This document shows positions 30,060 to 37,469 of a DNA stretch of 64,000 nt, one piece after another. How positions within the stretch are numbered: the first letter of the stretch is position 1; each line of letters opens with the position of its first letter. Origin of the DNA: Planotetraspora sp. A-T 1434 (GTDB lineage: Bacteria > Actinomycetota > Actinomycetes > Streptosporangiales > Streptosporangiaceae); assembly GCF_025420585.1 (NCBI RefSeq), contig NZ_JAOEGB010000014.1, forward strand, positions 1 to 64,000. The letters run 5' to 3'. A model generated the notes under the pieces. The model did no database searches. It was not told the DNA's origin and saw only the letters and a list, made by a program, of their open reading frames with translations. Made by a program: the position numbers and the translations under genes.

Positions 30060-30200
30060 ATGACCCGCACCCACCGCTGTTGCCCGCGCTGCCGTACCGA
30101 GCTTGACGAGGGCCCCGTGCTCTACCGCTGCTCGCGCTGCGAGCGCGCCGTCTACGCCGCTGACCTCGTCTCCGACTACACCCCCGCCCCCCGCCAGTAG
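30060..30200 (+). CDS. 46-residue zinc-ribbon protein
   Basis: Short gene with an excellent AAGGGGGAG six bases before its ATG. The product has two CxxC knuckles (CPRC and CSRC, 16 residues apart) forming a zinc ribbon, followed by a short tail ending TPAPRQ. Arg-rich spacing suggests nucleic-acid or protein contact. The gene ends nine bases before the MBL hydrolase start, so both are probably on one transcript. I do not recognise a named family. Function is unknown; the ribosome site and GC-rich third positions support that it is real. Confidence 0.7.
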   Translation: MTRTHRCCPRCRTELDEGPVLYRCSRCERAVYAADLVSDYTPAPRQ

Positions 30201-30209
30201 TTTGAAGCA

Positions 30210-30956
30210 ATGTCGCATGAGTCTTATGAGTCGCATGAACCGAGAATCGTGACCGGGGTCGAGATTGTCGCACTCTGTGATGCCGTGGGGCAAATGGGTC
30301 ACCACATCCGCAAGCCGTTGCCCGAGATGTTCCCCGGTGGCTCGTTCTCGCCGGACGCTGAGTGGATCCTTCACTTCCACTGCTACCTGCTGCGGGCCGC
30401 GGGCCGTACCGTCCTGGTGGATACCGGGATCGGCGGCGCCGACTCGCCCGCGGCCGGCTGGGCGCCCGTCCCCGGAAGGTTGCCTGAGGAACTCTCCGCG
30501 GTGGGCGTCCACCCCGCTGACGTCGACGCGGTTGTCCTGACCCACCTGCACAGCGACCACGCGAGCGGCTCCATTGTGGCCGGAGCGCCCGCCTTTCCGA
30601 ACGCGCGATACGTGATCCAGCAGGCCGAGCTCGACTGGGTCACGGGCCCGATGCTTGACCAGGTCGTGGCGCCCCTGCGGGACTCGCTCCAGATTGTGTA
30701 CGGCGACGCGGAACTGTTTCCCGGCATCCGCGTTGTGCACACCCCTGGCCACACGCCCGGCCACCAGTGTGTCGAAGTCGGGGATTTCGTGGTGAGCGGT
30801 GATGTGGTGCTGCACCCCGTTCAGGTCGCCGATCCCGCGGTCGCCTATGTGTACGACGAGGACCCGGAACTGGCCGTCAGGACGCGCACGGCCCTGCTCG
30901 ACCGCGCCGCCACCCTCGCCCCCGGCCACTTCCCCGATCCGTTCGTGGATCTCTAA
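30210..30956 (+). CDS. MBL-fold metallohydrolase
   Basis: Protein of 248 residues with the metallo-beta-lactamase metal site THLHSDHASGS, a further His in TPGHTPGHQC, Asp in SGDVVLHP and His in APGHFP. Together these should bind two zinc ions. This matches the broad quorum-quenching/hydrolase subgroup rather than true beta-lactamases, and there is no signal peptide. The first nine residues (SHESYESHE) come from a small DNA repeat, so the true N-terminus may be slightly later. It follows the zinc-ribbon gene. The substrate cannot be predicted. Confidence 0.85.
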   Translation: MSHESYESHEPRIVTGVEIVALCDAVGQMGHHIRKPLPEMFPGGSFSPDAEWILHFHCYLLRAAGRTVLVDTGIGGADSPAAGWAPVPGRLPEELSAVGVHPADVDAVVLTHLHSDHASGSIVAGAPAFPNARYVIQQAELDWVTGPMLDQVVAPLRDSLQIVYGDAELFPGIRVVHTPGHTPGHQCVEVGDFVVSGDVVLHPVQVADPAVAYVYDEDPELAVRTRTALLDRAATLAPGHFPDPFVDL

Positions 30957-31073
30957 CCGAAAGTAGCGCAGCCGGTACGCTCGGCAAAGCCTTGACTATG
31001 CTTTTGGTTATGCAGCTCATGCGGACGTCTACTGTGCTCGATGACCTTGAGTGGAGCCGACCTGGGATATGCC

Positions 31074-31091
31074 AGCATACTTTCGTATGCT
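31074..31091. promoter_or_regulatory. Palindromic operator over the toxin-antitoxin promoter
   Basis: AGCATAC and GTATGCT form a perfect inverted repeat with a TTTC spacer, ending 12 bases before the antitoxin ATG. TATGCT within it looks like a -10 element, so a bound repressor would block the promoter. No ribosome site separates it from the ATG, suggesting a leaderless mRNA. Autorepression by the antitoxin is the expected use. Confidence 0.6.
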
Positions 31092-31103
31092 AGCGTTTGG
31101 GCT

Positions 31104-31391
31104 ATGGGCGAGCATGTCACGAGGGTCACCGTCACTCTCCCCGCCAAGGAGGCGGAAGAGGTCAAGCGGCTGGTCGCGGAGGGCCAGTACCCCTCTGTGT
31201 CTGCCTTCATGGCGGAGCTTGTGGCTGAGCGCCTGGCGGAGACAGAGGCACAGAAGTATTTCTGGTCCGCTCTTCGGGAGCAGGTGGGCGAGTTGACCGA
31301 AGAGGAGCGAGCCTGGATCGAGACCGCCCGGGCGGCGAGCGAGCAGGCGCAGGATTACTACGCTTCCCTTGACGGTGAGGACACCGCGTGA
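31104..31391 (+). CDS. Ribbon-helix-helix antitoxin
   Basis: Protein of 95 residues. The N-terminal HVTRVTVTLPAKEAEEVKRLV and YPSVSAFMAELVAERL match a ribbon-helix-helix DNA-binding dimer like ParD/CopG antitoxins. The C-terminal half is acidic (GELTEEERAWIETARAASEQ) and should wrap around the toxin. Its stop codon overlaps the toxin's GTG start by four bases (GTGA), so translation is coupled. I chose the ATG giving MGEHVTRV; the longer frame runs through the operator. The palindrome just upstream is the probable autoregulatory site. Confidence 0.85.
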   Translation: MGEHVTRVTVTLPAKEAEEVKRLVAEGQYPSVSAFMAELVAERLAETEAQKYFWSALREQVGELTEEERAWIETARAASEQAQDYYASLDGEDTA

Positions 31392-31774
31392 CTCGCGGAT
31401 TCGTGCTCGACACTGGGGCCCTGATCGCGCTGGAGAAGCCGGCTAAGAACCGCATAATGATCGGGCTTCTGGCCGATCCCCGTCCTGAGCATAGGCTGGT
31501 GATTTCCGCTGGATCCGTCGCTGAGGCATGGCGTGGTGACGCCCGGCAGGCAGCCCTGGCCATGCTTCTTCGGCGAAGTGACGTGCAGGTAGCCGAGATC
31601 ACCGTCCCTGTAGCCAAGGCCATAGGCGCGTACCTGGGTCAGCGCGCAGATGGAGACGATCTTGTTGACGCCCATGTGGTGATGCTCGCGCGCCATCATC
31701 GGTTGCCTGTCATCACCGCCGACCCTGATGATCTGCGAGCCTTCGACCCCAAGCTTTTCCTGGTCGAGATATGA
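31388..31774 (+). CDS. vapC: PIN-domain toxin of the VapC type
   Basis: Protein of 128 residues, standard for VapC-like PIN ribonucleases. Acidic active-site residues appear in FVLDTGALIALEK (Asp8), GSVAEAWRG (Glu), RADGDDLVDAHVVMLA and ITADPDDL. VapC toxins cleave tRNA or rRNA when free of antitoxin and stall growth. It is translationally coupled to the upstream ribbon-helix-helix antitoxin through a GTG that overlaps the antitoxin stop. It lies between unrelated chromosomal genes without integrase or transposase, so it is a solitary module of possible horizontal origin. Confidence 0.87.
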   Translation: MTRGFVLDTGALIALEKPAKNRIMIGLLADPRPEHRLVISAGSVAEAWRGDARQAALAMLLRRSDVQVAEITVPVAKAIGAYLGQRADGDDLVDAHVVMLARHHRLPVITADPDDLRAFDPKLFLVEI

Positions 31775-31875
31775 GGTTCCCCGGCGGGTGCCGCAGCCGT
31801 TTCGAAGGCGTTGTCGGCACCCTGCCCGGCTTCACCGAGGCGGTGGACGTGGATATGAGCCGCGAAGGCTGGCAG

Positions 31876-33099
31876 TCAGGCGTTGTTGGGGGCGAGGCGG
31901 AGGGCGAGGAGACGGCGGGCCCGGGTCCGGTAGCGGAGCACCTGGACGGCGCCCAGCAGCCACACCGGGTACTGCACGGCGAACGCCCAGCGGAAGTCCC
32001 CCTGAAGGTCCATCGAGACGCCGATGAGCGTGACCACTGAGATCGTGGCGACGAACCCGCCCCCGTTGACGATCCCGGTGGCGACGCCGATCCGCTCGGC
32101 CGGGTTGAAGGTCCGCGCGTAGTCGAACCCGATCACCGAGCCGGGGCCGTTCGTCGCCAGTGCCACTATGAGCAGGACGAGCACCCACAGCGGGGCGGGC
32201 GCGGGCCAGAGGAGGACGAGCGTCCAGGCCCCCGCCGTGCCGCCGATGACGGCCAGCACCATCCACGACCGGCGCAGGGGGAACCGCCCCGCGAGGTAGC
32301 CGACCAGCGGCCCGCAGATCATGGCGAGCAGCGTGAGCGTGGTCAGCAGCAGCCCGGCGGTCGACGGGGAGAGGCCCTGGCCCTGCACCAGGAAGGGATA
32401 GCCCCACAGAATCGTGAACGCGGCGACCGACGACTGGGTCGCGGCGTGCGTCCACATCCCCAGCCTGGTTCCCGGTTCCGCCCAGGCCGCCCGGAGGCCG
32501 AGGGCGGTGGCGCCGCCCTCCGGCCGCCTGTCCCGAAGCCCGACGGTGACGATGAGCATCGCGACCACCCCGAGCGCGGAGGCACCGAGGAAGGTGGGCG
32601 TCCAGCCGTACGTCCGGAGGGAGTGGATCAGCGGCACGGCGGACGCGATCGCGCCGAGCTGGCCGAGCAGGCCCGTGAGCTGCACGATCACCGGATTGCG
32701 GCGGGGCGGGAACCACAGGTTGACGATCCGGATCACGCTGATGAACGTCATGGCGTCGCCGCAGCCGATGAGAACGCGCCCGGCGACGGCTCCCGCGAGG
32801 CCGGTCGCCACGGCGAAGACGAGCTGCCCCAGAGCCATCACCGCGGCGCCCACGAGGAGCATCCGCTTGGACCCGACGCGGTCGACCAGGATGCCGACCG
32901 GGATCTGCATGGCCGCGTAGACGAGCAGCTGAAGCATGGCGAACATGGACAGCCCGGCGGCTCCGACGCCGAAGCGGGCCGCCGCGTCGATCCCCGTGAC
33001 GCCGAGGGACTGACGGTGGAAGACCGCGACCATGTAGGTGAGCACGCCGGCGGTCCAGTAGACCAAGGGCTTCCGGATGGATGTCGCGGCTGCCCTCAT
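31876..33099 (-). CDS. Major facilitator superfamily transporter
   Basis: Twelve-helix MFS protein of about 407 residues. The N-terminal half carries the conserved loop (QIPVGILVDRVGSKRMLLVGAAVM region) between helices 2 and 3, and the C-terminal half PLVGYLAGRFPLRRSW is its echo. It looks like the ACS/nitrate-type or generic metabolite branch; substrate unknown. I chose the ATG giving MRAAATSIRKP. A TAAACT element lies seven bases upstream, which suggests a leaderless transcript. The frame can extend 13 codons to a GTG. It is divergent from a secreted propeller protein with a 74-base shared promoter region. Confidence 0.85.
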   Translation of the reverse strand: MRAAATSIRKPLVYWTAGVLTYMVAVFHRQSLGVTGIDAAARFGVGAAGLSMFAMLQLLVYAAMQIPVGILVDRVGSKRMLLVGAAVMALGQLVFAVATGLAGAVAGRVLIGCGDAMTFISVIRIVNLWFPPRRNPVIVQLTGLLGQLGAIASAVPLIHSLRTYGWTPTFLGASALGVVAMLIVTVGLRDRRPEGGATALGLRAAWAEPGTRLGMWTHAATQSSVAAFTILWGYPFLVQGQGLSPSTAGLLLTTLTLLAMICGPLVGYLAGRFPLRRSWMVLAVIGGTAGAWTLVLLWPAPAPLWVLVLLIVALATNGPGSVIGFDYARTFNPAERIGVATGIVNGGGFVATISVVTLIGVSMDLQGDFRWAFAVQYPVWLLGAVQVLRYRTRARRLLALRLAPNNA

Positions 33100-33138
33100 G
33101 CCGACGAGTTTACTTTTAAAGGATTTTTCGCCCCACAC

Positions 33139-33168
33139 TTGGTGTCTCTAGAGGAATCGGTGTAGATA
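33139..33168 (+). promoter_or_regulatory. Promoter of the secreted propeller gene
   Basis: TTGGTG (33139-33144) and TAGATA (33163-33168) with an 18-bp spacer end five bases before the ATG at 33174. There is no ribosome site, so transcription probably starts at or next to the start codon. Confidence 0.5.
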
Positions 33169-33173
33169 CGGCT

Positions 33174-34052
33174 ATGCGAATCTTGAAGGCACTCGCCGCG
33201 GTCACCGCGGTCCTCGTCTCGATTCCGCTGCCCGCGCACGCGGCGGCGAAGCAGGTCAGGGGAGCCGTCTTCTTCCGGTACGGCGACGCGGTCGACGTCC
33301 TCACATACCGGCCAGAGAAGGGCTTCTCGAAGCTGTCGGCCGGTGGCCTAGGCCAGTTCTCCGCCTCACCGGACGGCCGGAAGGTCGCCTGGATCGACGA
33401 CAAGGGCCGCCTCCACGTGACGGGGAGCACGGGCGACCGGGTGATCGCCCGGGGCGCCGTCGCCGGAGTGCCCTGTGCCACGCCGGTCTGGTCGTCCGAC
33501 TCCTCCCGGATCGCCTACCCGCTCACCGGCACGGAGGCCACCGCCCGCGTGGCGATCGTCGGAGCCGACGGGAAGAACCGGCGCACCGTCGGCAGGACGT
33601 ACGGCGTGTGCCATCTCGCCTGGTCGGCGAACGGCCGCTACCTGGCCGGATACGCCGGGACGACCGACGGCGTCTACCTTCTCGACGTCACCACCGGCAA
33701 GTCGCGCCGGGCCGCCGGGATCAAGCTCGCCAACCACGTGCAGAGCCTGTCGCCCGACGGCGGCAAGGTGATCGTCAAGCGGCTCGGCGCGAACGACGAG
33801 GGCGGTGACGGAGTCTGGCCGGTCTGGTACCGCCCCTCGATCGTCGACACCGTGACCGGCGCCAGTGTCCCGGTGCCGGTCAAGGGCACCCTCATCGGCG
33901 CGGTCTACCTCCCCGACGGCCGGCTCGTGGTGCGGGTGAAGGGCGCGGCCCACAACACGCTCGTCGTCCTGACGGCCGGCCTCACGGAGGTCCAGCGGAT
34001 CGCCGAGCCGGCCCAGGCCCGGAGGTTCGGCCTGCTCGGCGTCCTCCCATAG
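33174..34052 (+). CDS. Secreted TolB/WD40-like beta-propeller protein
   Basis: Protein of 292 residues with a Sec signal peptide (MRILKALAAVTAVLVSIPL, cleavage near AHA-AA). The mature part has repeated blades such as GQFSASPDGRKVAWIDDKGRLHVTG and LAWSANGRYLAGY, characteristic of TolB/PD40 propellers. No catalytic domain is fused, so it is probably a binding or scaffold protein outside the membrane. Only about 250 mature residues are present, enough for five or six blades. A likely promoter abuts the start codon, and a 12-bp terminator hairpin follows 17 bases after the stop. Confidence 0.75.
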   Translation: MRILKALAAVTAVLVSIPLPAHAAAKQVRGAVFFRYGDAVDVLTYRPEKGFSKLSAGGLGQFSASPDGRKVAWIDDKGRLHVTGSTGDRVIARGAVAGVPCATPVWSSDSSRIAYPLTGTEATARVAIVGADGKNRRTVGRTYGVCHLAWSANGRYLAGYAGTTDGVYLLDVTTGKSRRAAGIKLANHVQSLSPDGGKVIVKRLGANDEGGDGVWPVWYRPSIVDTVTGASVPVPVKGTLIGAVYLPDGRLVVRVKGAAHNTLVVLTAGLTEVQRIAEPAQARRFGLLGVLP

Positions 34053-34069
34053 CGTCCTGTCATAGGCGA

Positions 34070-34100
34070 ACGGCCCCCGCCGGAGAAAGGCGGGGGCCGT
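34070..34100. terminator. Bidirectional terminator between convergent genes
   Basis: ACGGCCCCCGCC and GGCGGGGGCCGT form a perfect 12-bp stem with a 7-nt loop (GGAGAAA), midway between the propeller gene and the convergent MMPL gene. Confidence 0.75.
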
Positions 34101-34111
34101 ACGGGAATCGA

Positions 34112-36355
34112 TCAGCCGACCAGGGCGGGGACCCGCCGCTCGTCCTCATCCGCGTCCTCGGCGTCGTCGCCGTGGGAGAGTTGAGGCAGCCAGCCGAGCC
34201 AGCGCGGCAGGTACCAGTTCCAGTCGCCGAGCAGCTTCATGGTCGCGGGCAGCAGGACCGCCCGGACGATCGTCGCGTCGATCAGGATGGCGGCCGCCAG
34301 CCCGATGCCCATCTGCATGAAGGTCAGCAGCGACAGCGTGGCGAAGGTCGCGAACACCGCCACCATGATGAGCGCCGCGCTGGTCACCACGGCCGCCGTG
34401 CTCCTGATGCCGAAGGTGACCGCCTCCTCGGTCGTCATGCCCTTGTCGTACGCCTCCCGGATCCGGCTGAGGATGAAGACGTGGTAGTCCATCGAGAGGC
34501 CGAAGAGGATCACGAACAGGAACAGCGGCAGCCAGTTGGTGATCGTCCCGGTGGAGTGGAAGCCCAGGACGCCCTCGCCGTACCCCTTCTGGAAGACCAG
34601 CACGAGCACGCCGTAGGCCGCCGCGACGGACAGCAGGTTGAGCAGGATGGCCTTGACCGCCACGACCAGTGAACGGAAGGAGATCAGCAGGAGGACGAAG
34701 GCGAGCAGCAGCACGAACCCGAACACCAGCGGCAGCGTCCGCGTGAGCTGGTCGTTGAAGTCCATCGAGCCGGCCGCGCTGCCCGTGACGTGGGCGCCGG
34801 GAAGGGTCGCCGGGATGACCTTCTCGCGCAGTGTGTGGATGGCGTGCTCGGAGACGGCGTCGGTGCCCGTGCCCTTGATGCCGATACCGATCCGCGCCAC
34901 CGTTTTGTCAGGATTTATCGTGACCGTGACGGGCTCGTTGGCCTCGCCGGTCGCCAGCGCCTGCCGTTTGAAGTTCTGGATGGACGCGGTGAACTGGGGA
35001 GTCGTCACGTCGGCGGCCTTGACCATGACCACGGCGGGGTCGTTGCCGCCGGGGAAGGCCCTGTCGATCCGCTTGAAGGTCTCGGCGATGGAGTAGTCGC
35101 CCTGGAGGTCGTCGATGTTCTGCGCGCCGGTCTTCAGCCCGAAGGCGGGGATCGCGAGGCCGATCAGCAGGCCGCCCGCGAGGACGACCGACACGACGGG
35201 GTGGCGCAGGACCGGCCCCATGATCGCGCCCCAGAACCGGCTCTGCCCGCCCCGGACACCGAGGATGCGCCGCCAGGTGACCCGGCCCCGGGTGAGGACC
35301 CGGACGGTGCCGTGGATCACCCGCGCGTTGATCTTGTCGCCGATGAGCGAGAGCAGCGCGGGAAGCACGGTGAGCGAGCCGACCACGGCGGTGAGGACCA
35401 CCAGGATCGTGCCCTCTGCGAAGCCCATGAACGTGCCGTTGCCCGTGAGGAACATCCCGGCCATGGCGACGATGACGGTGATGCCGGAGATCAGCACGGC
35501 CCGCCCCGAGGTCGCCGCCGCGATCTCGATGGCCCGCCGCTTGTCACGGCCCTTCGCCCGCTCCTCCCGCTCTCGCATGATGTAGAAGAGCGAATAATCC
35601 ACGCCGACCGCGAGGCCGATCAGCAGCATCACGTTGCTGGTCGCCGAGTCCACGTGGAGGAGGTGGCTCGTCAGCGCGAGCAGCCCGGTGGCCGAGAAGA
35701 TCGCCGTCATCGCCAGGGCGACGGGCACCAGCGCGGCGAGTAACGCGCCGAACGCGGCGAGCAGGATGCCAAGGGTGATCGGCAGCGACAGCTGCTCGGC
35801 GCGGACGAAGTCCTTGTCGATCGCCTCACCGATCAGCTTGCCCGCGCTGGCCGATCCGGCCTCCTCGATCCGCAGTCCGGGATGGGCCTTCTGCACCCTC
35901 GCCACCGCGTTGAGCACCGGCTGCACGCGCTTCTCGGCGGTGTCGCCGTCACCCTTCATGTCGAACTGGACCAGCGTCGTCCTCTGGTCCTCGGTGACCG
36001 GCGACGGTTCCCTGTCGTACGGCGTGCGCACGTGCTCGACCTGCCCGGTGGCCTCGACGGCGCTCTTCACGTCGGCGACGGCCTGGCGGAAGCCGGGGTC
36101 CTTCACGGTGAGCGCGCCCGAGCGAGGCTGGACCAGCACGACCTCGTCCGCCACGTTCTTGAAGCCCGCTTCGTCGTAGATCTGGCCGGCCTGGCGGGAG
36201 TCGCCGTTCATGCCTTCGTAGTCCTTCATCTCCGCCGTGCCGACGGCGTTCCCGACGAAGGTCGCGGCGGCGACGAAGGCGACCCAGATCAGCAGCGCCC
36301 ACCAGCGGTGCCGGGCGCTCCAGCCTCCCACCGAGGCGGCAAAGTTCCTTTTCAT
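34112..36355 (-). CDS. MMPL-family RND transporter
   Basis: Protein of 747 residues with twelve transmembrane helices in two halves and two large extracytoplasmic loops (about 40-190 and 390-530), the MmpL layout. Family motifs include GLAVGVDYSLFYIMREREE in the first half and FGLSMDYHVFILSRIREAYD in the second, with the Asp-Tyr pairs that carry protons. MmpL proteins export lipids, siderophores or drugs across the membrane. No lipid-synthesis or TetR gene sits next to it, so the cargo is unknown. ATG start with GGGAG near. The C-terminus is acidic (DDAEDADEDE). Confidence 0.92.
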   Translation of the reverse strand: MKRNFAASVGGWSARHRWWALLIWVAFVAAATFVGNAVGTAEMKDYEGMNGDSRQAGQIYDEAGFKNVADEVVLVQPRSGALTVKDPGFRQAVADVKSAVEATGQVEHVRTPYDREPSPVTEDQRTTLVQFDMKGDGDTAEKRVQPVLNAVARVQKAHPGLRIEEAGSASAGKLIGEAIDKDFVRAEQLSLPITLGILLAAFGALLAALVPVALAMTAIFSATGLLALTSHLLHVDSATSNVMLLIGLAVGVDYSLFYIMREREERAKGRDKRRAIEIAAATSGRAVLISGITVIVAMAGMFLTGNGTFMGFAEGTILVVLTAVVGSLTVLPALLSLIGDKINARVIHGTVRVLTRGRVTWRRILGVRGGQSRFWGAIMGPVLRHPVVSVVLAGGLLIGLAIPAFGLKTGAQNIDDLQGDYSIAETFKRIDRAFPGGNDPAVVMVKAADVTTPQFTASIQNFKRQALATGEANEPVTVTINPDKTVARIGIGIKGTGTDAVSEHAIHTLREKVIPATLPGAHVTGSAAGSMDFNDQLTRTLPLVFGFVLLLAFVLLLISFRSLVVAVKAILLNLLSVAAAYGVLVLVFQKGYGEGVLGFHSTGTITNWLPLFLFVILFGLSMDYHVFILSRIREAYDKGMTTEEAVTFGIRSTAAVVTSAALIMVAVFATFATLSLLTFMQMGIGLAAAILIDATIVRAVLLPATMKLLGDWNWYLPRWLGWLPQLSHGDDAEDADEDERRVPALVG

Positions 36356-36520
36356 GTTCTCTCCCTTTACGTTTCCTTTAACGCTAGGAATCGATCACGG
36401 GCGAAACATCGGGCGCGCAGACGGGATTGGGAGTACTGCCAAGGGCGTACAACTCTCGTCCTTGAGGTCTAGGGGACATCCCGCAGCCGGAGATCAGGGG
36501 CGGCCCCTTAGGCTCGTGAC

Positions 36521-36550
36521 ATGCCTTTCGCCGAGCTGGAGCCGTCGTGA
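36521..36550 (+). CDS. Nine-codon ORF overlapping the NUDIX start
   Basis: ATG CCT TTC to TGA encodes MPFAELEPS. Its stop overlaps the GTG start of the NUDIX gene by four bases (GTGA). It has no ribosome site but could be read leaderlessly and couple translation of the downstream gene. It may equally be chance. Confidence 0.25.
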   Translation: MPFAELEPS

Positions 36551-37017
36551 TCCCCGCGGACGTCTTCTACGCCGGGCTGAACAAGGTCGTGGCCGCCGCG
36601 GCCGGGTTCATGACCGACCCCTCCGGCCGGGTCCTGCTGGTCAAGCCCAACTACCGCGACCATTGGGGCTGGCCGGGCGGCCACGTGGACGAGGGGGAGT
36701 CACCCGAGGAGGCATGCGGCCGTGAGCTGCTGGAGGAGCTCGGGCTGACACCGCCGGTCGGGCGGCTGCTGGTGGTGCACTGGGTGCCGCCGCTCGACGA
36801 CCGGCCGATTCCGCTGGTGCACTTCCTCTTCGACTGCGGCACGGTGGCCGACGGCGACGGCGTCGTCCTCCAGGCCGAGGAGCTGGACGCCTACGGCTTC
36901 TTCACCGCCGAGGAGGCCGCCGGGATCATGCCGTCCTACCTGACGGCCCGGCTCGCCGCGGCCGAGCGCGCCCGCGCTGCCCGCACCACCGTGTACATCG
37001 GCCACGGGACCGCCTGA
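36547..37017 (+). CDS. NUDIX hydrolase
   Basis: Protein of 156 residues with a complete Nudix box, GGHVDEGESPEEACGRELLEELG in pattern GX5EX7REUXEEXGU (residues about 39-61), which binds Mg2+ and positions the water that cleaves a diphosphate bond. The N-terminal AGFMTDPSGRVLLVKPNY and the tail match small MutT/ADP-ribose-like hydrolases. The substrate could be a damaged nucleotide or a nucleotide sugar. The GTG start is supported by family length; the upstream nine-codon ORF overlaps it. It is divergent from the MMPL gene. Confidence 0.87.
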   Translation: MIPADVFYAGLNKVVAAAAGFMTDPSGRVLLVKPNYRDHWGWPGGHVDEGESPEEACGRELLEELGLTPPVGRLLVVHWVPPLDDRPIPLVHFLFDCGTVADGDGVVLQAEELDAYGFFTAEEAAGIMPSYLTARLAAAERARAARTTVYIGHGTA

Positions 37018-37179
37018 CGGCCGTGGAGACGGGGGAAGCGGCGCGGCGGTGGTGATCGTACGGCTCGACGCGGCCGGCCTGCCGGTGGAGTCCCGCGACT
37101 ACCGGCACGTCGCCGAAGGGCATGTGGACCTCGCCGAATAGTTCCGCGTCTCGGTGGAATGTGGTGAGGAACAGCTCCA

Positions 37180-37428
37180 ATGGGACAGGACGGTACGGGG
37201 ATGGATGACTCCGAGCTGAGGGAACAGCTGAAGCAGGTCGAAGCGGACCTGGTCCGGCTCCGCGAGGACGTGGCGGAGCTCCGGCGGGAGATCGGCGAGC
37301 GGTGGGACTCCCCCACGGACCCGGCCGAGATGGCCACCGTGCTCACGAACGCCGAGCAGCAGGAGGCATTGATCGAGGACCTGGAAGCCAGACGCGCCCA
37401 ACTGCTGCAACGGCTCGGATCAGCCTGA
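37180..37428 (+). CDS. Small coiled-coil protein
   Basis: Protein of 82 residues (75 if the second ATG at 37201 is used). Two amphipathic, charged helices (ELREQLKQVEADLVRLREDV and NAEQQEALIEDLEARRAQLLQRL in part) predict an antiparallel coiled coil with a short WDSPTDPAE linker. No membrane segment. The first ATG has GAGGA about ten bases upstream. I do not recognise a named family; similar short helical proteins are frequent in actinomycetes. It ends 41 bases from the convergent LuxR regulator. Confidence 0.6.
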   Translation: MGQDGTGMDDSELREQLKQVEADLVRLREDVAELRREIGERWDSPTDPAEMATVLTNAEQQEALIEDLEARRAQLLQRLGSA

Positions 37429-37469
37429 CACGTGACCAATGTCCGCCTGGCGGTGATCGAAGCGGGCTG

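Noticed and set aside
30999-31094. 31-codon ORF before the antitoxin (MLLVMQLMRTS...)
   Set aside because: No ribosome site, and it runs through the operator of the toxin-antitoxin pair.
31771-32040. 89-codon ORF overlapping the VapC stop and MFS gene end
   Set aside because: The ATGA overlap looks suggestive, but two-thirds of it is antisense to the MFS coding region and the product has no known features. A remnant cannot be excluded.
37022-37140. Open frame after the NUDIX gene ending VAEGHVDLAE
   Set aside because: About 30 codons from a GTG (37046 or 37049) without a ribosome site or homology I recognise. A gene remnant is possible but unsupported.
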